From: Nitriliruptorales bacterium
GTDB taxonomy: Bacteria > Actinomycetota > Nitriliruptoria > Euzebyales > Egibacteraceae
Direction of reading: 5' to 3'
Length of the DNA stretch: 10,294 nucleotides
Assembly: GCA_007119305.1 (NCBI GenBank)
Contig: SKPY01000453.1
Coordinates: 1 to 10,294, forward strand
Positions 1 through 6,014 of this stretch are shown piece after piece. How positions within the stretch are numbered: the stretch's first letter is position 1; each line of letters starts with the position of its first letter. The notes under the pieces were generated by a model. That model was not told the origin of the DNA. It worked only from the letters and a program-made list of their open reading frames with translations, and ran no database searches. The position numbers and the translations under genes are program-made.

Positions 1-231
1 CAACCGGGCCTGCCGGCACTCCTGACCGCGGCCGAGCAGGAACGCTGCTGTTGCCAGCAGCTCCAGGTCCTCCGCCGCCAACCCAGCGCCGCGATCGCAC
101 GCGCTCAACGTCTCGAAGACGTCGAGCCAGCGCAGATCAGCGGCGGCCTTGCGGGCACCCTCAAGCGGGTCGCTGCCAGCGTCCCCGCCCACCGCGCCCG
201 CGGCACGCCGCACGCCGGAGCGGGCTGCCAT
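1..231 (-). CDS. N-terminus of a TPR-containing LuxR-type transcriptional regulator (partial, runs off the window)
   Basis: The frame is open from an ATG at 231 (minus strand) to the window edge, 77 codons without a stop. After about 20 weakly conserved residues there is a helical stretch containing LRWLDVFETLSA, then EDLELLAATAFLLGRGQEC. This is the cadence of the N-terminal TPR-like region of large actinobacterial LuxR-type regulators, in which a first helix pair is followed by an 'EDLERLA..AYLLGRDEE' pattern. In that family an HTH of the LuxR type lies at the far C-terminus; here it would be outside the window and is not seen. The start is chosen because it is the first ATG before the recognisable region; GGTAGG lies 9-14 bases upstream as a possible weak ribosome site. 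It shares its strand with the gnd remnant and the GH15 gene but is separated from them by degraded DNA, so operon membership is doubtful. Another TPR protein is possible. Confidence 0.55.
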   Translation of the reverse strand, partial: MAARSGVRRAAGAVGGDAGSDPLEGARKAAADLRWLDVFETLSACDRGAGLAAEDLELLATAAFLLGRGQECRQARL

Positions 232-239
232 AGACAAGC

Positions 240-509
240 CTACCGGAGGGCCCCCCGCAGTGGGAGAGCACGAATCAACCCAAGCGCCTTGCCGACACAC
301 GCCAGGCCGCTCCACCCACCACCGCAGGCGGCCATGTTCCAGGCGCTCTCGACGATCCTGCCGGTGCGTGCGTGGCAGCGCGCCGCCGGGGCGGACACAT
401 CGACGTGCGCGACAGCGACAACGACTGCTGGCGCTTGTACCGCCTGACGAAGTAGCGCTCCGGTCAGGTTGCCGCCCATCCTGCCGAGGCCGACCATGCC
501 GATCTTCAT
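240..509 (-). pseudogene. gnd: 5' remnant of 6-phosphogluconate dehydrogenase (gnd)
   Basis: Translation from the ATG at 509 gives MKIGMVGLGRMGGNL followed by TGALLR. This is the Rossmann nucleotide-binding start of decarboxylating 6-phosphogluconate dehydrogenase, with the GxGxxG-type loop GLGRMG. Homology stops abruptly near position 446: the next residues should run into the second strand (HxVVGYD-like), but the frame continues as Ala/Val-rich, family-unlike sequence to a stop at 240, 89 codons in all against the usual 300-480. The same frame can also start at an ATG at 563, overlapping the GH15 stop as ATGA, so the gene was probably translationally coupled to GH15. A GH15 gene next to gnd (and often zwf) is a known actinobacterial arrangement, which supports the assignment. 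What remains has no dehydrogenase active site and is taken as a relic; a short fusion peptide could still be made. Confidence 0.6.
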
Positions 510-559
510 CTGCGCTTCGAGGTGCTCGTCGAGCCGCACGCAGCGGTCCCCCGGTCGCG

Positions 560-2386
560 TCATGAGTGGGCACGTGAGACGCTCTCCTCGGCCTGGCTGA
601 TCGCCCAGGAGGCGTTGATGAGGCCGATGTGGCTGAACGCCTGAGGGAAGTTGCCGAGGAGCTCCCCGCTTTCCGTAGCGACCTCCTCGGCCAGAAGGCC
701 GACGTCGTTGGTGAGCGCACAGGCGCGGGCGAACACGTCGCGTGCCCGGTCGACCCTCCCCGCGAGGGCAAGCGCCTCGGCGAGCCAGAACGTGCACAGC
801 AGGAACGTGCCCTCCGCGCCGTCGAGGCCGTCCTCGGCTCGGTAGCGGTAGACCAGACCCCGCTTGTCGGTGAGCCGCTCCTCGGTCGCGGCGATCGTCG
901 CGAGCACCCGGTCGTCGTCCGCGGGCAGGAACCCGACCTTGCCGATGAGCAGGCTGGACGCGTCGAGCGCAGCGCCGTCGAAGGTCTGCGTGAACGCGCC
1001 GGCGGAGTCGCTCCAGCCCTGGGTGAGGAGCGCTTCGCGGATGCGGTCCCCCTCACGCACCCACGCCTCGACGCGGTCCTCGGCGCCGAGGTCCGCGGCG
1101 AGGTCGACCGCTCTGTCGAGCGCGACCCAGCACATCAGCTTGGAGTGCACGAAGTGGCGGGGCGGGCCGCGTACCTCCCAGATCCCCTGATCGGTCTGCT
1201 CCCAGGAGGCCGCTGCTGCGTCGGCCAGCCCGATGAGGAAGCGCCGTTGCAGGTCATCGAAGTCGCCGAGCTGGGGCCGCAGGAGGTGGACAGCGGCGAG
1301 GAGCTCCCCGTACACGTCGAGCTGGGGTTGCGCCCACGCGCCGTTGCCGACCCGCACCGGGCGGCTGTCGCGCCAGCCCGCGAGCCACGGCAGCTCCCGC
1401 TCGGCGAGGTCCCGCTCGCCGCAGACGCCGAACATGATCTGCAGCTGCCTGGTCTCGTGGAACGTGGACGCGACGGTGGTGAGGTAGTCGAGGAACGCAC
1501 CGGCCTCGTCGGGGCAGGCCGCCACCCACAGCGCGTCGAGCGTGAGGCTCGCGTCCCGGACCCAGGTGAAGCGGTAGTCCCAGTTGCGCGCTCCCCCGAC
1601 GGTCTCAGGCAGCGAGGTCGTGGGCGCGGCCACGATCGCCCCCGTCGGCCGGTAGGTCAGACCGTGCAGCACCCGGCCGCTGTGCTCGACCAGCTCGGCG
1701 TTCGGGCCTTCGTACCCCTGATGGGCCAGGCTCCACGAGCGCCACGCCTCCGCGGTGTCGTCCAGCCGGGCGGCAACCCGCTCCTGGGACCATGGGAGTG
1801 GCGCCGGCCCCCAGCTCGAGGCGTACTCCACGGCGAAGGCTGCCGCCTGCCCCGCCGCCAGCGCGAGCCGTCCGCTGGCCGTGGCACCGTGCTCGTGCAG
1901 CGCGACCGGAGCGGACAGGGTGAGCGCGGCCGGCCCGCCCCGGGCGACGACACCGCCCTCGACCCGCCGGATCACCGGGGTCGTGAGGCCGTACTCGAAG
2001 CGCGGCGCGAACTCGACGTCCACCTCGACCCGACCTGCGGTGCACACCAGACGGCGCAGCAGCACATGCGGGGAACCCAGGCCGACGTCGTGGTGGCGGA
2101 CGCCCTCAGCCAGCGCGAGCGCGTCGGTCAGCTCCACCGTGCCGGCCGCGGTGTGGAACGTCGTCACCAGCACGAGCGAACGGTGCGCGTAGTGACGCTG
2201 CACGGTGGCGGCGCCGAGGGGCCGGAGGCTGAAGTGGCCGGCGTCGTCGTCAAGCAAGCGCGCGAACACCGACGGGCTGTCGAACCGGGGGACGCACCAC
2301 CACTCCACCGCTCCGGCGCGGTTGATGAGCGCGGCCGAGTGGCAGTCCGACAACAAGGCGTGCGCAGCGATCGGTGTGCTGCTCAT
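560..2386 (-). CDS. Glycoside hydrolase family 15 protein (glucoamylase/trehalase-like)
   Basis: A 608-residue protein with the bacterial GH15 layout: an N-terminal beta-sandwich-like region (about 1-230, opening with SDCHSAALINRAGAVEWWC and RFDSPSVFARLL) and an (alpha/alpha)6 catalytic barrel (about 235-600). Diagnostic motifs are NWDYRFTWVRDA (268-279), GIWEVRG (401-407, Glu404 being the likely general acid), HFVHSKLMCWVALDRA (411-426), EGTFLLCTFWLAEAL (525-539), and LLAEEV (564-569, likely the general base) leading into LLGNFPQAFSHIGL. Length is normal for the family. There is no signal peptide, so it is cytoplasmic. Members hydrolyse alpha-glucosidic bonds of maltodextrins or trehalose by inversion; the exact substrate cannot be read from sequence. 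Start at 2386 matches the family start, although no strong ribosome site precedes it. The gnd remnant follows with a possible 4-base overlap. The 190 bases between it and the upstream merR gene show no clear promoter or terminator. Confidence 0.93.
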   Translation of the reverse strand: MSSTPIAAHALLSDCHSAALINRAGAVEWWCVPRFDSPSVFARLLDDDAGHFSLRPLGAATVQRHYAHRSLVLVTTFHTAAGTVELTDALALAEGVRHHDVGLGSPHVLLRRLVCTAGRVEVDVEFAPRFEYGLTTPVIRRVEGGVVARGGPAALTLSAPVALHEHGATASGRLALAAGQAAAFAVEYASSWGPAPLPWSQERVAARLDDTAEAWRSWSLAHQGYEGPNAELVEHSGRVLHGLTYRPTGAIVAAPTTSLPETVGGARNWDYRFTWVRDASLTLDALWVAACPDEAGAFLDYLTTVASTFHETRQLQIMFGVCGERDLAERELPWLAGWRDSRPVRVGNGAWAQPQLDVYGELLAAVHLLRPQLGDFDDLQRRFLIGLADAAAASWEQTDQGIWEVRGPPRHFVHSKLMCWVALDRAVDLAADLGAEDRVEAWVREGDRIREALLTQGWSDSAGAFTQTFDGAALDASSLLIGKVGFLPADDDRVLATIAATEERLTDKRGLVYRYRAEDGLDGAEGTFLLCTFWLAEALALAGRVDRARDVFARACALTNDVGLLAEEVATESGELLGNFPQAFSHIGLINASWAISQAEESVSRAHS

Positions 2387-2577
2387 GCGGCCGTGCGGTC
2401 CGGGTCGGGGTGCATCCGCGGCGTTCCCCCTCGCGTGTCCAGGGTCTACCTCGGTAACTCGGCACGCCGCGGCTGCATTCCCCGGCCAGAGGAGCGCGCG
2501 GTCCCACGGGCTTGACTGCGCGGTGCAACCGTGACGGCCCCGCTCCTCGCGCCGACAGGGCCTACGCGTGAGCGCCT

Positions 2578-2976
2578 TCAGACGTCCTTGATCGCCGCGC
2601 AGATCGCCGATGGCGGACAGTCGGCGGGATCGAGGTCGTCGAGGCGCTGCTTGAGCAGGCGCAGCTGCGTACGCGTGGCGTGCAGCTCGCGCAACCGCTG
2701 CTCGACCTCGTCGAGGCGGTGGCCGACCAGGTCGGCGACGTGGCCGCAGGGGGCGTGGCCGCCATCGCGGACGAGCAGGATCTCGCGGATCTGGCGCAGG
2801 GTCAGGCCAGCGGCCTGGGCATGGCGGATGAACGCGACCCGGTCGACGGCCCCGGGCGGGTAGTCGCGATAGCCGCCGGGGGTGCGCTCGGGTGCGTGCA
2901 GCAGCCCCTCGGCCTCGTAGAAGCGCAGGGTCTTGGCGGTGACGCCGGTGGCGCTGGCCAGCTCGCCGATGCGCAC
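2578..2976 (-). CDS. MerR-family heavy-metal-responsive transcriptional regulator
   Basis: A 132-residue protein starting at a GTG (2976), chosen because a strong ribosome site (AGAGGAGGG) lies just upstream and because the family begins 'MRIGELA'. Residues 1-38 are the winged HTH (GELASATGVTAKTLRFYEAEGLL, wing ending GGYRDY). Residues 40-75 form the linker helices (FIRHAQAAGLTLRQIREIL). A long dimerisation helix (about 80-112) follows, then a short C-terminal metal-binding loop. Three cysteines are placed as potential ligands: Cys77 (in APCGHV), Cys120 and Cys126 (in DCPPSAIC). This resembles the three-cysteine arrangement of mercury MerR (82, 117, 126) more than the two-cysteine loop of CueR. 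The protein should bind the dyad at 3009-3026 and twist the 20-bp-spaced promoter into an active form when metal is bound. It is divergent from the thioredoxin-like gene at 3067, its evident target. The metal (Hg, Cu, Zn, Cd or other thiophile) cannot be assigned. Confidence 0.9.
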   Translation of the reverse strand: MRIGELASATGVTAKTLRFYEAEGLLHAPERTPGGYRDYPPGAVDRVAFIRHAQAAGLTLRQIREILLVRDGGHAPCGHVADLVGHRLDEVEQRLRELHATRTQLRLLKQRLDDLDPADCPPSAICAAIKDV

Positions 2977-3003
2977 GACACCCTCCTCTGGCGAAGCCGT
3001 GCC

Positions 3004-3035
3004 TTGACCTTCCACTGTGCTGGAAGCTCTACGGT
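3004..3035 (+). promoter_or_regulatory. MerR-type promoter with operator dyad
   Basis: A -35 element TTGACC (3004-3009) and a -10 element TACGGT (3030-3035) are separated by 20 bases, the over-long spacing typical of MerR-controlled promoters. Inside the spacer is a perfect inverted repeat, CTTCCA (3009-3014) and TGGAAG (3021-3026), with a 6-base centre; the outer bases extend the symmetry with one mismatch. It faces the gene at 3067 and lies 28 bases upstream of merR, so it can serve both genes. Confidence 0.85.
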
Positions 3036-3066
3036 CCCACAAACGCGCCGCACAGGGAGGCCCCCG

Positions 3067-3366
3067 ATGGACGTGACGCTGCGCTACTTCGACGGCTGTC
3101 CGAACCGCCGCACTGCGGAGGCGCGGCTGCGCGCAGCACTCGACCGGCTCGGCCGGCCCGACACGGTCATCACACGCGAGCAGGTGGCCTCGGACGAGGA
3201 GGCCGAGGCGCTGGACTTCCGCGGATCGCCGACCATCCTGGTGGATGGCCGGGACCCGTTCGCGAGCCCGGGCGGGCCGGTGGGGTTGGCCTGCCGGGTG
3301 TACGCGACCCCGCAGGGACTGGCCGGCGCGCCGACCGTCGAGCAGCTCCTCGAGGTGCTGGCATGA
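3067..3366 (+). CDS. Small thioredoxin-fold thiol protein of a MerR-linked (seleno)protein-type family
   Basis: A 99-residue cytoplasmic protein with a thioredoxin-like pattern: strand VTLRYFDG, then a redox-type turn CPNR (Cys11), a helix (16-28), and the GSPT loop (53-56) whose Pro55 fits the cis-proline of thioredoxin folds, followed by strand TILVDG. A second cysteine is in LACRVY (Cys76). The second position of a classical CxxC is Arg14, so Cys11 cannot form the usual vicinal disulfide. From memory, relatives with a 'YFDGCPNW' or 'YFDGUPNW' start sit beside MerR genes in actinobacteria, some with selenocysteine at this position, and are sometimes loosely labelled alkylmercury lyase-like; here the codon is TGT (Cys). 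The ribosome site GGGAGG precedes the ATG by about 8 bases. It is driven by the MerR-type promoter at 3004-3035, so a role in metal or metalloid stress is likely; the reaction is unknown. Confidence 0.82.
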   Translation: MDVTLRYFDGCPNRRTAEARLRAALDRLGRPDTVITREQVASDEEAEALDFRGSPTILVDGRDPFASPGGPVGLACRVYATPQGLAGAPTVEQLLEVLA

Positions 3367-3942
3367 CCGAAGGCGGTTGCGGCAGGACTTCACCCCGGCC
3401 GTGCGTGTACACCGGCTCCTCGACGCGGCGCGACACGGGGTTCCTGCGGGCGGTGGCGCCGCCTGCTGCCGCTGCCGACCGGCTCGCGACCGTGTCCGGG
3501 CTGGGTGACCACGGTCGGCAGAGCGAGGTGGTCACGGTGTCGTCGCGCATCCAGGCCGGACGCAGGCACGCTGGCGGGCCAGAGGCGGTGGGCGACCGGC
3601 TCCAGGGTCTCGTTGACCGGCTCGCCGCCCGACGGCGCATCCCCCACGTGGTGCTGTGCGTCGAACGCGGCGACGGGACGCTGCGCTGGAGCGGCGCCGC
3701 AGGCGAGGCACACCCAGGCGGGGCACCCATGCGCCCGGAGACCCCGTACTTTCATCGCCAGCGTCACCAAGCTGTACATCGCGGCGTGCATCCTCCAGCT
3801 GCACGAGCAAGAACTCGTCGACCTGGAGGCGCCCATGGCGGCCTATGTGCCGGCAGACCGGGTCGCCGGGCTGCACCGCCTCGACGGGGTGGACCGCACC
3901 GGTGAGGTCATCGTCCGACACCTGGTAAGGGCCCGCGCGTAA
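3363..3942 (+). pseudogene. Frameshifted and truncated serine beta-lactamase-family hydrolase
   Basis: The frame opens at an ATG overlapping the stop of the previous gene (ATGA, 3363-3366); in-frame GTGs at 3528 or 3537 are better fits to the family. From about 3590 the protein reads LQGLVDRLAARRRIPHVVLC, then VERGDGTLRWSGAAG and PETPYF, the N-terminal pattern of class C beta-lactamase/esterase-type serine hydrolases. One extra T in the TTT run at 3750-3752 shifts the frame. In the new frame the family continues directly: FIASVTKLYIAACILQLHE carries the SxxK catalytic motif SVTK at 3760-3771, then DLEAPMAAYVPA and IVRHL. Homology ends at about 3923, where the family continues '(L)SHTSGL', and a stop follows at 3940-3942. 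The Tyr and KTG-like motifs of the active site are absent, so the product cannot be active. The stretch 3366-3527 has no recognisable identity. Confidence 0.75.
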
Positions 3943-4184
3943 TTTACGTGGACGTTAGTGCGCCGAGAACGTCGGAGGTGAAGCGGCGCATCCCCAGGCT
4001 GCAGCTCCCACGGCGAAACACGGTCCATCCAGATTGGAAAACCGGCTGGAGCGCTCCAGGGCCGTCCGTCCCCGCCAGAGGACCAAAGTCCTGAGGCTCC
4101 CAGGACGGTTGACTCTCACGTGCGGTGTGCAGCTCATCGATCCTCCCCCTAGCGACCTGCAACGCGTGGCGTTTTGAGGTGCTC
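3943..4184. other. Gene-free stretch rich in inverted repeats; possible structured-RNA or group II intron relic
   Basis: No convincing coding frame is present. Base pairing is dense. GTGCGCCG (3958-3965) can pair with CGGCGCAT (3984-3991, one G-T pair). CTGGAGCGCTCCAG (4046-4059) is a perfect palindrome. AGGAC-CAAA-GTCCT (4079-4092) is a hairpin nested inside CCGTCC (4062-4067) and GGACGG (4103-4108). The GTGCG at 3958 equals the 5' consensus of group II introns, but no domain V or reverse transcriptase was found, and local pairing of GTGCG is not what an intact intron would show. A weak promoter for the ABC operon could start with TTGACT at 4109-4114. Confidence 0.35.
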
Positions 4185-5114
4185 ATGAACGACGTCCTCG
4201 TCGTTGATGATCTGGAGAAGTCCTACGGGTCGGTGCGGGCGCTGCGCGGGGTCTCGCTCACGGTGGCTGCCGGCGAGGTGGTGGGCCTACTCGGCCACAA
4301 CGGGGCGGGCAAGACCACGCTCGTATCGATCGTGGCCGGCCTACGTCGTCCGGATTCCGGCCGTGTCGTTGTCGCTGGGGTTGACGCGGTGCGTGAGCCC
4401 GTCCGCGCTGCGCGCCACCTCGGCCTCGCTCCGCAGGACCTGGGCGTCTACCCGTCGGCGACGGTGGCAGAGAACTTGCGGTTCTTCGGTGGGCTGGCCG
4501 GGCTCCGCCGTGTCGTGCTCAGCCAGCGCGTGGCGGAGGTCTCCGAGGCTCTCCAGCTCGGCCCGCTGCTCGACCGTCGCGCTCGTGAGCTCTCTGGCGG
4601 CCAGAAGCGGCGGTTGCACACCGCAGCGGCACTGCTCCACGAGCCGCCGCTGTTGCTGCTCGACGAGCCGACGGTGGGCGCGGACGTACAGACTCGAACC
4701 TCGCTGCTCGAGGTGGTGAAGGGCCTCGCGGGCAGGGGTGCCGCAGTGTGCTACTCCACGCACTACCTGCCCGAGGTGGAGGCGCTCGGGGCGACGGTGG
4801 CGATCCTGGAGAACGGCACGCTGATCGCGCGAGGCACCCAGGCGGAGCTGGCAGCACGCCATGCCCAGTCGGCCGTCGAGCTCGTCTTCGACGGGCCGGC
4901 GCCACCGATCCCCGGCGGCGCGGTGGTTGGTGACGGTTCGGTGCTGCGCGTGCTCGCCGAACGGCCGGCGGAGGCTGCGGTGCAGCTCCTTGCCGCGCTC
5001 GACGGACACGAGACCCGGTTGACGTCGGTCGACATCGTCAGGGACGGTCTCGAAGCGGTGTACATGGCGCTGACCGGCCGCCACTACGAGCAGGAGCAAG
5101 GGCGTGTCGACTAA
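4185..5114 (+). CDS. ABC transporter ATP-binding protein (ABC-2 exporter type)
   Basis: A 309-residue ATPase with all nucleotide-binding motifs in order: Walker A GHNGAGKT (37-44), Q-loop Gln84, signature LSGGQ (136-140), Walker B LLLLDEP (156-162) and H-loop His193 in YSTHYLPEVE. A C-terminal extension of about 80 residues follows the ATPase core, as in exporter ATPases of the DrrA/CcmA type. The ATG at 4185 is preferred over the in-frame ATG at 4125 because GAGGTG lies four bases upstream of it and family similarity starts here. It energises export through the permease encoded next, whose GTG start lies 11 bases inside this gene, so the two are translationally coupled. Substrate is unknown; multidrug, lipid or natural-product export is typical. 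No dedicated regulator is adjacent. Confidence 0.93.
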   Translation: MNDVLVVDDLEKSYGSVRALRGVSLTVAAGEVVGLLGHNGAGKTTLVSIVAGLRRPDSGRVVVAGVDAVREPVRAARHLGLAPQDLGVYPSATVAENLRFFGGLAGLRRVVLSQRVAEVSEALQLGPLLDRRARELSGGQKRRLHTAAALLHEPPLLLLDEPTVGADVQTRTSLLEVVKGLAGRGAAVCYSTHYLPEVEALGATVAILENGTLIARGTQAELAARHAQSAVELVFDGPAPPIPGGAVVGDGSVLRVLAERPAEAAVQLLAALDGHETRLTSVDIVRDGLEAVYMALTGRHYEQEQGRVD

Positions 5115-5880
5115 CAGCGTGCGCGTCGTCGCGTTGTGGCGGCACAACCTGCTGCTGTGGCGCCGTGACATCCCGTCGCTGGCGCTGCTCGTGGTCATGC
5201 CGCTGCTCATGATCGCCTTCTTGCAGCCGCTGTACCGCTCGACGTTGCAGGCGCAGGGCTTCGCCGACGCGTCCGGCGCGGAGCAGGCGGTGCCGGGCAT
5301 GACGGTGATGTTCGCGCTGTTCGGCGCTGGGATCGCCGCGTTCCGCTTCTTCGACGAGCACAGCTGGGGGACGTGGGAGCGGCTGCGTGCCGGGGGTGTG
5401 AGCCCCGTGGCGCTGATGGCTGGAAAGCTTGGCCCCCCGCTGCTCGTCCTGCTCGGGCAGGTGGCGTTGCTGCTCGCCGTGGGGGTGGCGCTGTTCGGAC
5501 TGCAGATCCACGGCACGGTCGTCGGGCTCGTCGCGGTCGGTTGGGCGCTTGTGGTCTGCATGCTCGCCTACGCGGTCGCGCTGACCTCGATCTGCCGATC
5601 GGCGAGCCAGCTGTCGGCCGCCACGAACGTCGGCAGCATCGGGATCGCCGGCCTGGGCGGCGCGGTCGTCCCCCCCGACGCCCTCCCTGGATGGGCTGCG
5701 GCCATCGCCCCCGCCACCCCCGCCTACTGGGCCATGGAAGGGTTCCAGGCCACGACCCTCGAAGCGGGCGGTCTGACCGCCGTACTCCCCGCAGTCGGGA
5801 TGCTGCTGGCCTTCACCGTCGCGTTCACCGTGATCGCCGCGGCACGCTTCCGTCTGACCGACACCAAGTCGATGAGCTGA
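5104..5880 (+). CDS. ABC-2 type transporter permease
   Basis: A 258-residue integral membrane protein, the expected size for a six-helix ABC-2 permease. Hydrophobic segments lie at about 24-44, 65-82, 113-141 (long, possibly an elbow helix plus a transmembrane helix), 147-170, 182-200 and 231-248. The sequence ATPAYWAMEGF (212-223), before the last helix, is the usual conserved region of this family. The start is GTG at 5104 with a GAG-containing ribosome site (CAGGAG) upstream; it overlaps the ATPase gene by 11 bases. With the ATPase it would form an (ATPase)2(permease)2 or similar exporter in the cytoplasmic membrane. No periplasmic-binding or outer component is encoded nearby. The substrate cannot be inferred. 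Confidence 0.9.
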   Translation: MSTNSVRVVALWRHNLLLWRRDIPSLALLVVMPLLMIAFLQPLYRSTLQAQGFADASGAEQAVPGMTVMFALFGAGIAAFRFFDEHSWGTWERLRAGGVSPVALMAGKLGPPLLVLLGQVALLLAVGVALFGLQIHGTVVGLVAVGWALVVCMLAYAVALTSICRSASQLSAATNVGSIGIAGLGGAVVPPDALPGWAAAIAPATPAYWAMEGFQATTLEAGGLTAVLPAVGMLLAFTVAFTVIAAARFRLTDTKSMS

Positions 5881-5936
5881 GGCAGTGCCCTGTGAGCGTG
5901 GGGGGACAGCGTTGGCGCCGGCGAGCCTCATACATC

Positions 5937-5980
5937 GGCTCCTCGGTGCGCACGGGCGGCGACTGATCACCAGAGGAGCC
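5937..5980 (+). terminator. Strong hairpin after the ABC operon (candidate terminator without U-tract)
   Basis: GGCTCCTC (5937-5944) pairs perfectly with GAGGAGCC (5973-5980). The stem extends by GGTG/CACC (5945-5948 with 5968-5971) past a single bulged A at 5972, leaving a 19-base loop. It lies 57 bases after the permease stop and upstream of the 6015 frame. There is no T-run after it, so it may be a GC-type terminator, an mRNA-end stabiliser or a repeat end. The rest of 5881-6014 shows no gene. Confidence 0.35.
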
Positions 5981-6014
5981 CAGAAGGGGTAGCACCCAAT
6001 GGACGTGACAGCCG

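Noticed and set aside
2446..2457. CTACC-TC-GGTAA upstream of GH15, similar to the TetR operator half sites
   Set aside because: The spacing is 2 rather than 3 bases, there is only one pair, and it lies far from tetR; not enough to call an operator.
629..2515. 628-codon open frame on the plus strand, antisense to GH15
   Set aside because: It mirrors the GH15 gene, has Arg/Gly/Glu-rich low-complexity sequence and no recognisable domain. Long antisense frames are expected in DNA with such strong third-position G/C bias.
2977..3393. N-terminal extension of the MerR frame beyond the GTG at 2976
   Set aside because: Residues before the GTG do not fit the family, they overlap the MerR-type promoter and the start of the thioredoxin-like gene, and an excellent ribosome site supports the GTG.
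3408..3427. 20-base near-repeat (17 of 20 identical) with 5931-5950, sharing CGGCTCCTCG
   Set aside because: By a rough estimate several such matches are expected by chance in a 10-kb window of this base composition, and the similarity does not extend.
4341..5970. Long minus-strand frames opposite the ABC genes (4341-5561 and 5038-5970)
   Set aside because: They lie opposite two genes with complete ABC motifs and coupled starts, and contain His/Gln/Arg-rich shadow sequence.
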